64,000 bases of DNA from the NCBI RefSeq assembly GCF_003965815.1, contig NZ_RXOE01000002.1:1513929-1577928 (forward strand). Direction: 5' to 3'. The first letter of the stretch is position 1. Every line of letters begins with the position of its first letter. Source of the DNA: Variovorax gossypii (GTDB lineage: Bacteria > Pseudomonadota > Gammaproteobacteria > Burkholderiales > Burkholderiaceae_C). Positions 51,119 through 59,381 of the stretch are shown in pieces. The notes under the pieces are model-generated. The model ran no database searches, had not been told where the DNA came from, and worked only from the letters and a program-made list of their open reading frames with translations. Both the position numbers and the translations under genes were made by a program.

Positions 51119-52212
51119 GCGGCCTCCGCGAAGGCGGGGTAGTCGGTGTAGCCCTTGCCGTCGCCGCCGTAGAAGGTGGCATGCGCGTCGTAGTTGACGG
51201 GCGTGAGCGCATGGTCGTTGGCAATGCGCGCGACGAAGTCCGGGTTGGTGATGAAGGGCTGGCCGAATGCGACGAGGTCGGCAAGGCCTTGATGCAGGAT
51301 TTTCTGCGCGCTTTCCTTGGTGTATTTGCCGGCCACCATGATCGGGTTGCGATAGAGAGCGCGCGCCTCCTGGCGGTAGGCCGGCGGCATGGTTGTGTAG
51401 CGCGAGATGTTCTCCGAGAAGTGCACGTAGGCCAGGTCCATCGGGGCCAGCGCCTGCAGTGCCTTGAGAGTCACGGCGGGAATCTCGGGGTCTTCGTCGG
51501 CGTAGCCCTCGGTCACGAAGGGTGACACGCGGATGCCGACCCTGTCTGCGCCCACCGCGTTCGCCACGGCCTGCGTGACCTCGTGCAGCAAACGCACGCG
51601 CTTTTCCTGGCTGCCGCCGTAGGCGTCGTTGCGCTGGTTGCTGTGCAGGCGCATGAACTGGTCGATCAGGTAGCCGTGGGCGGCGTGCAGCTCCACGCCG
51701 TCGAAACCGGCCTCGATGGCGTTGCGCGCGGCGGTGACGAAGTCGCCGATGGTGTCCTCGATGTCGGCGAGCGTCATCGCGCGCGGCATGCCGGTCTCGA
51801 TCATCCCGAAACCACCCTCGGGCAGCGGGCCGTAGACCTTGTCGGGGTGCTTCACGGCCGAGGCCGACACCGGCGTATGCCCGGAGATCGACGCATGCGA
51901 GCGGCGACCCACGTGCCACAGCTGCACGAAGATGCGGCCATCGCGGCGGTGCACCGCATCGGTCACCTTCTTCCAGCCCGCCACCTGGGCCGGCGAGTAG
52001 ATGCCGGGAGTCAGCGAGTAGCCGCGCCCCACCTCGGAGACCGGCGTGCCCTCGGTGACGATCAGCCCGGCACCGGCGCGCTGGGCGTAGTAGGTCGCCA
52101 TCAACTCGTTGGGCACGTCGCCGGGCTGGTCCGCGCGCGAGCGGGTCATGGGGGCCATGACGACCCGGTTCGCCAGGTTCAGGCGGCCGAATTTGTGAGG
52201 GGTGAACAGCAT
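51115..52212 (-). CDS. Old Yellow Enzyme family alkene reductase (NemA-like)
   Basis: This protein has 365 residues. The FMN-binding barrel begins LFTPHKFGRLNLANRVVMAPMTRSRA and shows GVELHAAHGYLIDQFM, SNQRNDAYGGS, VGIRVSPF and LADLVAFGQPFITNPDF, close to N-ethylmaleimide reductase/morphinone reductase. It reduces activated C=C bonds and nitro groups with NAD(P)H. Divergent from a LysR gene with an operator-like motif in the 98-base gap. Confidence 0.94.
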   Translation of the reverse strand: MLFTPHKFGRLNLANRVVMAPMTRSRADQPGDVPNELMATYYAQRAGAGLIVTEGTPVSEVGRGYSLTPGIYSPAQVAGWKKVTDAVHRRDGRIFVQLWHVGRRSHASISGHTPVSASAVKHPDKVYGPLPEGGFGMIETGMPRAMTLADIEDTIGDFVTAARNAIEAGFDGVELHAAHGYLIDQFMRLHSNQRNDAYGGSQEKRVRLLHEVTQAVANAVGADRVGIRVSPFVTEGYADEDPEIPAVTLKALQALAPMDLAYVHFSENISRYTTMPPAYRQEARALYRNPIMVAGKYTKESAQKILHQGLADLVAFGQPFITNPDFVARIANDHALTPVNYDAHATFYGGDGKGYTDYPAFAEAA

Positions 52213-52275
52213 GCGTGTCTCCTTGGATGAACGATGCCCTCGGACTCTAGGGAGACCCGAGTCGGTGAACTAGAC

Positions 52276-52299
52276 TCACAGTTGGAATAACAGTTGTGA
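52276..52299. promoter_or_regulatory. Candidate LysR operator between divergent genes
   Basis: TCACA at 52276–52280 and TGTGA at 52295–52299 form an inverted repeat. Within it ACAGTTG is repeated directly at 52278 and 52290, a 12-base period. It lies 12 bases before the lysR start and about 64 before the alkene reductase start. Confidence 0.5.
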
Positions 52300-52310
52300 A
52301 ATAACTTCGC

Positions 52311-53222
52311 ATGGCCCGCCAGGAGATCAATCGTTCAGGCGAGATGGAAGTCTTCGTGCAGGTGGTGGACTCTCAGAGCTTCTCCGCCGCGGCGCGGCGC
52401 CTGTCGCTCACGCCGTCCGCGGTGAGCAAGCTGGTCGCGCGGCTCGAGGCGCGGCTGGGGGCGCGCCTGCTGGTGCGTTCGACGCGGGGGCTGCACCTGA
52501 CGCCCGAGGGCGCAGGCTTTCACGAGCGCGCGCGCGGCCTCCTCGAGTCGATGGCCGAGGCCGAGCGTGAGGTGTCGCAGGCCTCCACGCCGCGCGGGCG
52601 AGTGCGCATCAACTCGAACGTGCCCTTCGGCCGGCGCTGCCTGCTGCCGTTGATGTCGGAATTTCTCGCGCGCTATCCAGAGATCTTCATCGACCTCGTG
52701 CTGACCGATCAGGTCGTGAATGTGCGCGAGGAGAAAACCGACATCGCCATCCGCACCGGCCCGCTCAAGGACTCGGGGCTCGTCAGCCGTGAGCTGGGCC
52801 AGAGCCGCTTCGCGGTGGTCGCTTCGCCGGCCTACCTCGAAGGCCGCGCAACGCTGGTGCACCCGCAGGACCTGGCTCGCCACAACTGCCTGGGCTTCGG
52901 CTTCATCCGCCACACACAGGTCTGGCCTTTCGTCGAGGCGGACGGCACACGCCTGTCGGTGGTGCCGCGCGGCAACATGCACGTGAGCGACGGCGAGACC
53001 ATGCGCCAGCTGGCGCTCGAAGGCGTGGGCATCGCGCGGCTCGCGCGCTTCCACGTGGGCCGCGACCTCGACGAGGGGCTGCTCGTGCCGCTGCTCGAGT
53101 CCTTCAATCCCGGCGACACCGACCCGGTGCACGCCGTGTTCATCGGCCCGGGCAAGGAACTGCCGGCGCGGGTGCGCGCCGTGCTCGACTTTCTCTACGA
53201 GCGCGTCACGCTCGACGAATAG
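52311..53222 (+). CDS. LysR family transcriptional regulator
   Basis: This protein has 303 residues. The winged HTH is at residues 10–70 (FVQVVDSQSFSAAARRLSLTPSAVSKLVARLEARLGARLLVRSTRGLHLT), and the periplasmic-binding-protein-like effector domain follows (VRINSNVPFG..., DIAIRTGPLKDSGLVSRELG). It belongs to the group that often controls adjacent redox genes, so the divergent alkene reductase operon is the likely target. Ends six bases before the convergent tetR gene. Confidence 0.93.
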   Translation: MARQEINRSGEMEVFVQVVDSQSFSAAARRLSLTPSAVSKLVARLEARLGARLLVRSTRGLHLTPEGAGFHERARGLLESMAEAEREVSQASTPRGRVRINSNVPFGRRCLLPLMSEFLARYPEIFIDLVLTDQVVNVREEKTDIAIRTGPLKDSGLVSRELGQSRFAVVASPAYLEGRATLVHPQDLARHNCLGFGFIRHTQVWPFVEADGTRLSVVPRGNMHVSDGETMRQLALEGVGIARLARFHVGRDLDEGLLVPLLESFNPGDTDPVHAVFIGPGKELPARVRAVLDFLYERVTLDE

Positions 53223-53228
53223 CGCGGC

Positions 53229-53903
53229 TCAGCTGCGTGCGTTCTTGAGCACCATCGGCGTGCCGGCGAGGAACGCGTCGACGCGAAAGCCGATCGTGCG
53301 GTCGAGATCCTTCGGCACCGGCTGTTCGTACACCCACTTGCGAACGCCGATGTAGAACACGCTGGAGTGCATGGCCCAGACCAGCTCGAGCTCGTCTTCC
53401 TCCTCCTGTGGCGTCTTCGGATCGGGGATGCCGAAGCTGTGCCGCATCTCGGCGGCGATGACCTTGAAGTGCCGCTCGCGCAGGCGGCTGAGGTACTTCT
53501 GGTTGATGCCGCCGCGCGTCAGTCCGGCGAACATGAAGATACGCACCCATTCGCTGCGCAGGATGAAGCGCGCGTAGTCCTGCAGGTATCTCTTCAGGCG
53601 GTCGGCCAGCGGCACCGCGCGGTCGGCGAGCCACTCTTCCCATTCGGGGTTCCAGCGCCGCACGAAGATTTCCTCGTAGACGCGGTCCACCAGTGCGTCC
53701 TTGGTCGGGAAGTAGCGATACAGCAGCGGCTGCGTGATGCCCAGTTCCTTCGCGAGGTCGCGGGTGCTGGCCTCGAAACCGTGGCTCGCATAGAAGGCGA
53801 TCGCCTTCTGGACGATCTGGTGCTCCCGGTCCTCCGGCGCGAGGCGCCGCCGCGCGGCCGGGGCGGCCTCGTCGGCGGCGGATGCGGTGCTCGTCGTGCG
53901 CAT
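53229..53903 (-). CDS. TetR/AcrR family transcriptional regulator of the sugar-ABC/SDR operon
   Basis: The ATG at 53903 gives 224 residues; the frame is open to 54113, but that part crosses operator-like DNA. The HTH contains IAFYASHGFEASTRDLAKELGITQPLLYRYFPTKDALVDRVYEEIF in consecutive blocks. The C-terminal domain has RFILRSEWVRIFMFAGLTRGGINQKYLSRL. Matching AT-rich sites lie before this gene and before the divergent operon. A TetR rather than a LacI regulator is unusual next to a sugar-type ABC importer. Confidence 0.88.
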   Translation of the reverse strand: MRTTSTASAADEAAPAARRRLAPEDREHQIVQKAIAFYASHGFEASTRDLAKELGITQPLLYRYFPTKDALVDRVYEEIFVRRWNPEWEEWLADRAVPLADRLKRYLQDYARFILRSEWVRIFMFAGLTRGGINQKYLSRLRERHFKVIAAEMRHSFGIPDPKTPQEEEDELELVWAMHSSVFYIGVRKWVYEQPVPKDLDRTIGFRVDAFLAGTPMVLKNARS

Positions 53904-53927
53904 GGGCTTGCTGCTTTCGTTGGGTAT

Positions 53928-53951
53928 TTTAATTATCGATTGAACATTAAA
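53928..53951. promoter_or_regulatory. Operator-like site upstream of tetR (copy A)
   Basis: TTTAAT...ATTAAA arms flank a core containing ATCGATTGA. The 16-base word TTTAATTATCGATTGA recurs with one difference, inverted, at copy B. Confidence 0.65.
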
Positions 53952-54158
53952 TTGGCGGGTGGATGGCTCTCTGCATGGGCACGAGGAGTTCCCTGCCGCC
54001 CTGCATGTTAGGGGATCGCCCGGCGCTACGGCTTCCAGACACTCCATCCTCGTAGATTCGATACAAAAGGCATCTCTCGCACCACGGCCTTTCTTTCTTC
54101 CCATCCATTGCAACCTAGGGAAAACGAGATGTCTCCATCGGATTCTTGCAAACTACTA

Positions 54159-54178
54159 TTTATCAATCGATCATTAAA
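54159..54178. promoter_or_regulatory. Operator-like site upstream of the VOC/sugar-ABC operon (copy B)
   Basis: On the minus strand it reads TTTAATGATCGATTGA, matching copy A at 15 of 16 bases. It lies 12 bases before the VOC start, where a bound repressor would block transcription or initiation. Confidence 0.65.
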
Positions 54179-54190
54179 AGGATGCAAAAG

Positions 54191-54619
54191 ATGCCCATCT
54201 CGCGGCTCGGTCACTACTCGGTGCGGACAGCGCAGCTCGCCGCGTCCGTGCAGTTCTATACGCGGGTCCTCGGCCTGCGCGAAGGCTTTCGCCCCGCGTT
54301 CGATTTCCCCGGCGCGTGGCTCTACAACGGCGACGACGAGTCCGACTACGGGGTGGTCCACCTCATCGGCATCGACGAACGCAACCTGTCGGGTCTGCGC
54401 GACTACCTCGGCGACAAGGCCGCGGCCAGCGGCACCGGCACGCTGGACCACCTCGCGTTCATCGCCACCGGCGTCGCCGAGTTCCGCAAGGGCTTGTCGC
54501 GCGAAGGCGTGGCCTTCCGCGAACGCACCGTGCCCGGCCTGCGCCTGCACCAGGTGTTCTTCGAGGATCCCTCGGGGGTCACGATCGAAATGAACTTTCC
54601 CGCGCACGAGGTCGCCTAG
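54191..54619 (+). CDS. VOC family protein, first gene of the catabolic operon
   Basis: The ATG at 54191 has AAAAGG nine bases upstream (an ATG at 54182 lacks room for it), giving 142 residues. ISRLGHYSVRTAQLAASVQFYTRVLGLREGFRPAF opens the first beta-alpha-beta unit, GTLDHLAFIATGVAEFRKGL the second, and HQVFFEDPSGVTIEMNF ends with the likely metal-binding Glu. This pattern resembles extradiol-dioxygenase-like or fosfomycin-type VOC proteins. Its role in the operon is probably isomerase, epimerase or ring-cleavage enzyme. Confidence 0.88.
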   Translation: MPISRLGHYSVRTAQLAASVQFYTRVLGLREGFRPAFDFPGAWLYNGDDESDYGVVHLIGIDERNLSGLRDYLGDKAAASGTGTLDHLAFIATGVAEFRKGLSREGVAFRERTVPGLRLHQVFFEDPSGVTIEMNFPAHEVA

Positions 54620-54681
54620 AGCCCCGGCGCCATCCCTGCTGCCTTCCAGCTTCTGCCTTTCAACAAAACCGGAGACAAACC

Positions 54682-55800
54682 ATGAACCCCACCTTCCAGC
54701 GCAACCTTCGCCGTGTCCTGCCGGCGGTCGCCTTCGCCGCCGCGGCCACCGCCGTCTCGGTATCGAATGCAGCCGAGACCTTCCTGCCCGCCTGCTACAA
54801 GCCCGCAGCCGGTGTCAGCACCACCGTGAGCTACCCGGCGCGCAAGGGGCCTTACCGCGTGGCGCTGGTCAACGGCCATACCGGCATCCCATGGCGCATG
54901 CAGATGATCCAGCAGACCCGCGCCTGGGCCGCGCGCCCCGACGTGGCCAAGGACATCAAGGAGCTGAAGGTGGTCAGCACTGGCGCCGACGTGGCGAGCC
55001 AGATCGCCGCCATCGACAACTTCATCCAGGCCGGATACGACGCCATCGCCTTCATCGCAGTGAATCCCAAGGCCTTCGACGCCGTGATCCGCCGAGCGAA
55101 GAAGGCGGGCACCGTGCTCGTGTCCTTCGACAACCCGGTCGACAGCCCGGACGTGCTGCGCATCACGCCCGAATGGGTCGAGTTCGAGGGCGACATCAAG
55201 ACCCAGGCCGTGGTCGACCTGATGCCGGTGAAGAAGGGCAAGCTGCTCGAGGTGCGCGGGCTGCCCGGCAACTCCACCGACCGCGACCGCCATGCGGGCG
55301 TGCGCAAGATCCTCGACAAGTACAAGGACATCTCGGTGGTCGAGGTCACCGGCAACTGGGACACCGGCACCGTGCAGAAGGTGGTGGCCGACGCCATCGC
55401 GGTCAACGGCAAGTTCGACGCGGTCGTGTGCCAGCATGGCTGCCGCGGCGTCACCAGCGCCATGAAGGCCGCCAACCACCCGCCGGTGCCCGTGGGCGGC
55501 GACGCGGAGAACGGCTTCGTCAAGGCGTTGATCGAGCAGAAGATCCCGGGCATCTCGGTGTCGACTTCGCCGGGACAAGGCCCGGTCGCGATGCGCGCAG
55601 CCATCGCGCTGCTGCAGGGCCAGACGCTGCCCTCGCTGGTGAACCTGCCCACGCCGAACGTGCTGACGAAGGACATGAAGCCCGACGTCAACTACTTCCC
55701 GAACCTGCCCGACAGCTACGAGACGGTGTCGAGCTACGCGAGCTGCGGCATCAGCTTCACGCCCGACGAGATCAACAAGTTCAACCCGGACAACAACTGA
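54682..55800 (+). CDS. Sugar-type ABC transporter periplasmic binding protein
   Basis: The ATG at 54682 follows GGAG and gives 372 residues. The signal peptide (LPAVAFAAAATAVSVSNAA) precedes a type I periplasmic-binding fold: YRVALVNGHTGIPWRMQMIQQTRAWA, IDNFIQAGYDAIAFIAVNPKAFD, GTVLVSFDNPVDS and FDAVVCQHGCRGVTSAMKAA. The 50-residue N-terminal extension with ETFLPACYKP and cysteine at both ends (FLPACYK; SYASCGISFTPDE) is unusual for RbsB relatives and may form a disulfide. Ligand unknown. Confidence 0.91.
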   Translation: MNPTFQRNLRRVLPAVAFAAAATAVSVSNAAETFLPACYKPAAGVSTTVSYPARKGPYRVALVNGHTGIPWRMQMIQQTRAWAARPDVAKDIKELKVVSTGADVASQIAAIDNFIQAGYDAIAFIAVNPKAFDAVIRRAKKAGTVLVSFDNPVDSPDVLRITPEWVEFEGDIKTQAVVDLMPVKKGKLLEVRGLPGNSTDRDRHAGVRKILDKYKDISVVEVTGNWDTGTVQKVVADAIAVNGKFDAVVCQHGCRGVTSAMKAANHPPVPVGGDAENGFVKALIEQKIPGISVSTSPGQGPVAMRAAIALLQGQTLPSLVNLPTPNVLTKDMKPDVNYFPNLPDSYETVSSYASCGISFTPDEINKFNPDNN

Positions 55801-55834
55801 GCAGGCCCCGGCCTGCAAAGCCAGGAGATTCCGA

Positions 55835-57406
55835 GTGAACAACGACTATCTGCAGCTCGTCGGCGTCAGCAAGCGCTACGGAGGCATCGCCGCGCTCAGC
55901 GACGTGTCCTTCAGCGCCGCGCGCGGCTCGATCCACGCCATCCTCGGCGAGAACGGCGCGGGCAAGAGCACGCTCATGAAGACGCTGGCCGGCGTGGTGC
56001 GGCCCGACGCCGGCGTGGTGCGGCTCGACGGCCGCGAGCTTCGCATGACGGGGCCCGCGCAGGCGCTCGACGAAGGCATCGTCTGCATCTTCCAGGAGCT
56101 GTCGCTGGTGCCGCACCTGAGCGTGGCAGCCAACATCTGCCTGGCGAATCCGCCGCGCAACCGGCTGGGCCTGATCGACCGGCACCGCCAGAACGAGATG
56201 GCGCGCGAGGCGCTCGCGCGCATCGGCTGCGACCGCCAGATCGACCTGCGCGAGCGCTGCATCGATCTGCCGCTGTCGCAGCGGCAGATCGTGGAGATCG
56301 CCAAGGCCGTGGTGCGGCGCCCGCGCGTGCTGATCCTCGACGAGGCCACCTCGGCGCTCACTGCGGAAGACGTGGAGAAGGTCATGCGCCTGCTGCGCAC
56401 GCTGCGCGAGGAGGGCACCTGCGTGCTCTTCATCTCGCACCGCATGCACGAAGTCGACGCGCTGGCCGATACCTGCTCGGTGTTCCGCAACGGCGAGCAC
56501 GTGAGCACCTTTCCAGCGGGCTCCAAGCCGCACGAGGAGATCGTGCGGCTCATGATCGGGCGGCCGATCGCACAGGTGTATCCGCCCAAGCCGCAGCCGC
56601 CGGCTGCCTCCGTGCGGCCCTACCTCCAGGTGAGTGGCCTGCGCTCGGGCACGCAGCTCAAGGGCGTCGAGCTCGCGGTGCGTCCCGGCGAGATCGTCGG
56701 CCTCGGCGGCCTCGATGGGCAGGGGCAGCGCGAGCTGATGCTGGCGCTCGCGGGGCTGCTGCGCGACGTGCGCGGGGACATCCGCATCGGCGAGCAATCC
56801 ACGCCGCCGAACGGGCCGCGCGGGGGCAAGCGCGAGGCCTACCGCATGGCGCTGATCCCCGAGGACCGCAAGACCGAAGGGCTGGCGCTGGGCCAGTCGG
56901 TGCACGACAACCTCGGCGTCTGCGCGCTCGACCGCATCAGCCGCTGGGGCGTGGTCGACCACGCCGCCGAGCGCGCGCTGATCGCCGACCTGGTGAAGAC
57001 GCTGCAGATCAAGGCGCCCGACACCCGCGTGGCCGTCTCCACGCTGTCGGGCGGCAACCAGCAGAAGGTGGTGCTGGCGAAGTGGCTCGCCACGCAGCCG
57101 CGTCTGCTGCTGCTGATGGACCCGACGCGCGGCGTCGACGTCGGCACCAAGCAGGAGATCTACCGTCTGTTCCGCGACCTGGCCGCCAAGGGCCTGGCCA
57201 TTCTTTTCTATTCGACCGACTGCGACGAGCTCATCGGCCTGTGCGACCGCGTGCTCGTGATGTACGACGGCCAGGTCCGCGCCTCGCTCGCGGGCGCGAT
57301 GCTCACCGAAGAACAGATCCTCATGAACGCTATGAATCTCGGGCGCAGGGATGCGCCCGCCAACGACAGCCGGGTGCATGCCGCGGCCTGGGAGTGCGCT
57401 GCATGA
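55835..57406 (+). CDS. Sugar-type ABC transporter ATPase, two fused nucleotide-binding domains (RbsA/MglA-like)
   Basis: The GTG at 55835 gives 523 residues. The first ABC domain has GENGAGKSTLMKTLAG (Walker A), LPLSQRQIVEIAKAV (signature region) and VLILDEATSAL (Walker B); the second has the degenerate Walker A GLGGLDGQGQRELML, STLSGGNQQKVVLAKWL and LLLLMDPTRGVDVG. This asymmetric tandem arrangement is specific to the carbohydrate uptake (CUT2) family. The stop overlaps the first permease start (ATGA). Confidence 0.95.
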   Translation: MNNDYLQLVGVSKRYGGIAALSDVSFSAARGSIHAILGENGAGKSTLMKTLAGVVRPDAGVVRLDGRELRMTGPAQALDEGIVCIFQELSLVPHLSVAANICLANPPRNRLGLIDRHRQNEMAREALARIGCDRQIDLRERCIDLPLSQRQIVEIAKAVVRRPRVLILDEATSALTAEDVEKVMRLLRTLREEGTCVLFISHRMHEVDALADTCSVFRNGEHVSTFPAGSKPHEEIVRLMIGRPIAQVYPPKPQPPAASVRPYLQVSGLRSGTQLKGVELAVRPGEIVGLGGLDGQGQRELMLALAGLLRDVRGDIRIGEQSTPPNGPRGGKREAYRMALIPEDRKTEGLALGQSVHDNLGVCALDRISRWGVVDHAAERALIADLVKTLQIKAPDTRVAVSTLSGGNQQKVVLAKWLATQPRLLLLMDPTRGVDVGTKQEIYRLFRDLAAKGLAILFYSTDCDELIGLCDRVLVMYDGQVRASLAGAMLTEEQILMNAMNLGRRDAPANDSRVHAAAWECAA

Positions 57407-58377
57407 AGTCCGCCTCCATCCACCTGCGCCACCATGCGCGCACGCTGCTCGCGTTCGGTCTGCTGGCCGTGCTGCTGGTCGCCTTCCTGGCCATTCATCC
57501 GCGCGGCGCCTCGGCCAGCGTGCTCACCGCCTGGTTCAACCAGGGCGCGGCGCTCGCGCTGGTCGCCATCGGGCAGACGCTGGTAGTGCTCACGAGCGGC
57601 ATCGACATCTCCATCGGCGCCATCATGGCGCTGTGCAACTGCGTGGCCTCGGTGCTCGTGCAGGGCGATCCCTTGCAGGTCGCGCTGGGCGTCGCAGCGG
57701 TCCTGCTGGTGGGCACCCTGTGCGGCGTGGTCAACGGGATGATCGTCGTCTACGCGCGCATCCAGCCCATCGTCGCGACACTGGCCACCGGCACCATCTA
57801 CACCGGCGTCGCGCTGCTCGTGCGGCCCACGCCGGGCGGGGAGGTCGACGCAGGCCTGAGCGACGCCATGACCGGTACGCTGGGCGATCTTGTGCCCACC
57901 TCGCTGGTCGCGCTGGCGCTGGTGGTGCTCCTGGTGTGGGAGCCGCTGCGCCGCTCTCTCACCGGCCGCACGCTGTTCGCGCTGGGTTCGGCCGAGCAGG
58001 CCGCCTACATGTCGGGCCTGTCGGTCGACCGGGCCAAGGTCGTGGCCTATGCCACCGCGGGCCTCTTCGCGGCGATGGCGGGGCTCTTCCTCGGCTTCCA
58101 GACCGCCAGCGGCGACGCCGCCATCGGCCTGCCGTACACGCTCAACTCGGTGGCCGCGGTGGTGCTCGGCGGCGCGGCACTCAGCGGCGGCGTGGCCAGC
58201 GTGCTCGGCACCATCGCCGGCGCCTTCATGTTGCGCACCATCGGCAGCCTGATGTTCTTCACCGGCGTGCCGCCGCTCGCGCAGCCGCTGTTCGAGGGGC
58301 TCGTGCTGATCTGCGCCGTCGCGCTCGGCGCCACGCGCCTGCTGCGCATCCGCAACCGCCTGGAGATCTTCCGATGA
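57403..58377 (+). CDS. Sugar-type ABC transporter permease 1 (RbsC-like)
   Basis: The ATG at 57403 overlaps the ATPase stop and gives 324 residues. About ten membrane segments with the CUT2 signatures IGQTLVVLTSGIDISIGAIMAL, GLSVDRAKVVAYATAGLFAAMAGLFLGFQ and LNSVAAVVLGGAALSGGVASVLGTIAGAF. Its stop overlaps the next permease start by four bases. Confidence 0.93.
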   Translation: MKSASIHLRHHARTLLAFGLLAVLLVAFLAIHPRGASASVLTAWFNQGAALALVAIGQTLVVLTSGIDISIGAIMALCNCVASVLVQGDPLQVALGVAAVLLVGTLCGVVNGMIVVYARIQPIVATLATGTIYTGVALLVRPTPGGEVDAGLSDAMTGTLGDLVPTSLVALALVVLLVWEPLRRSLTGRTLFALGSAEQAAYMSGLSVDRAKVVAYATAGLFAAMAGLFLGFQTASGDAAIGLPYTLNSVAAVVLGGAALSGGVASVLGTIAGAFMLRTIGSLMFFTGVPPLAQPLFEGLVLICAVALGATRLLRIRNRLEIFR

Positions 58378-59342
58378 GCACGCTCGCACCCAGTACCAAT
58401 CTGCGCTCCCACTTCAAGACCCCCACCGGCGCCGTGCTGCTGGCGCTCGCGGCCCTGCTGCTGCTGGGCGGCACCCTCAACAGCCAGTTCTTCTCTCCGA
58501 CCTACCTGCTGCTGCAGCTGCAGAGCGGTGCGTTCCTCGGTGTGATCGCCGCAGGTGCGACGCTGGTCATCCTGCTCGGGCACATCGACCTGTCGGTGCC
58601 CTGGACGCTGACGGTCGCGGCCACCGTCGGCACGGCCGTGACGCGCGCCGGCGGCGGCGCCTGGGCCGAGCTCGGCCCGCTGGCGGGCATCGCCGCCGGC
58701 GCTCTCATCGGGTTGCTGAATGGCGTGGGCGTGGCCTATCTGCGCATTCCGTCGCTGATCTGGACCCTGGCGGTCAACACCATCCTGCTGGGCGCGGTGG
58801 CCTTCTATGCCGGCAACACCGTCATATCGAGCGAGCCCTCGCCCGTCATGGCCGCGCTGGGCGCGGGCCGCAGCTTCGGCGTGCTGCCCAACGCGGTGCT
58901 GGTGTGGCTGGCGGTGTCGGCCTTCGTGGTGTGGGGGCTGCGGCGCACGTTGATGGGGCGCTACATCTACGCGGTCGGCACGCGCGAGGTGGCTGCCCAC
59001 ATGTCGGGCATCGACACCCGCCGCGTCATCCTCGGCGCCTTCGTGGCCTCGGGCGTCTGCAGCGCCATCGCGGGGCTGCTGCTGGCTGGCTACGCCGGGC
59101 AGTCGTACCAGCGCATGGGCGACCCGTTCCTGTTGCCGGGCATCGCGGCCGTGGTGGTCGGGGGCACCAGCATCCTGGGCGGTCGCGGTCGTTACGGCGG
59201 CACCGTGGCGGGCGTGCTGCTGATCACGCTGATGAGCAGCATGCTGTCGCTGATGCATGTGCCCGAAGCCGTCAAGCAGATCTGCTACGGGCTCGTCGTT
59301 GTCGTCATGGTCGGCCTCTACAGCCGCAGACAGGGCGGCTGA
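58374..59342 (+). CDS. Sugar-type ABC transporter permease 2 (RbsC-like)
   Basis: The ATG at 58374 overlaps the previous stop and gives 322 residues. The same signatures appear: GATLVILLGHIDLSVPWTLT, YAVGTREVAAHMSGIDTRRVILGAFVASGVCSAIAGLLLAGY and LLPGIAAVVVGGTSILGGRGRYGGTVAGV. Two different permeases imply a heterodimeric channel, less common in CUT2 systems than a homodimer. Confidence 0.93.
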   Translation: MSTLAPSTNLRSHFKTPTGAVLLALAALLLLGGTLNSQFFSPTYLLLQLQSGAFLGVIAAGATLVILLGHIDLSVPWTLTVAATVGTAVTRAGGGAWAELGPLAGIAAGALIGLLNGVGVAYLRIPSLIWTLAVNTILLGAVAFYAGNTVISSEPSPVMAALGAGRSFGVLPNAVLVWLAVSAFVVWGLRRTLMGRYIYAVGTREVAAHMSGIDTRRVILGAFVASGVCSAIAGLLLAGYAGQSYQRMGDPFLLPGIAAVVVGGTSILGGRGRYGGTVAGVLLITLMSSMLSLMHVPEAVKQICYGLVVVVMVGLYSRRQGG

Positions 59343-59381
59343 GGCCAGGGCCCCCGCTGCTTTCACATCGAAAGGAATTCC

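Noticed and set aside
53904..54113. Upstream extension of the operon tetR
   Set aside because: It crosses the operator-like AT-rich site and the promoter region; the sequence has no TetR-like content before 53903.
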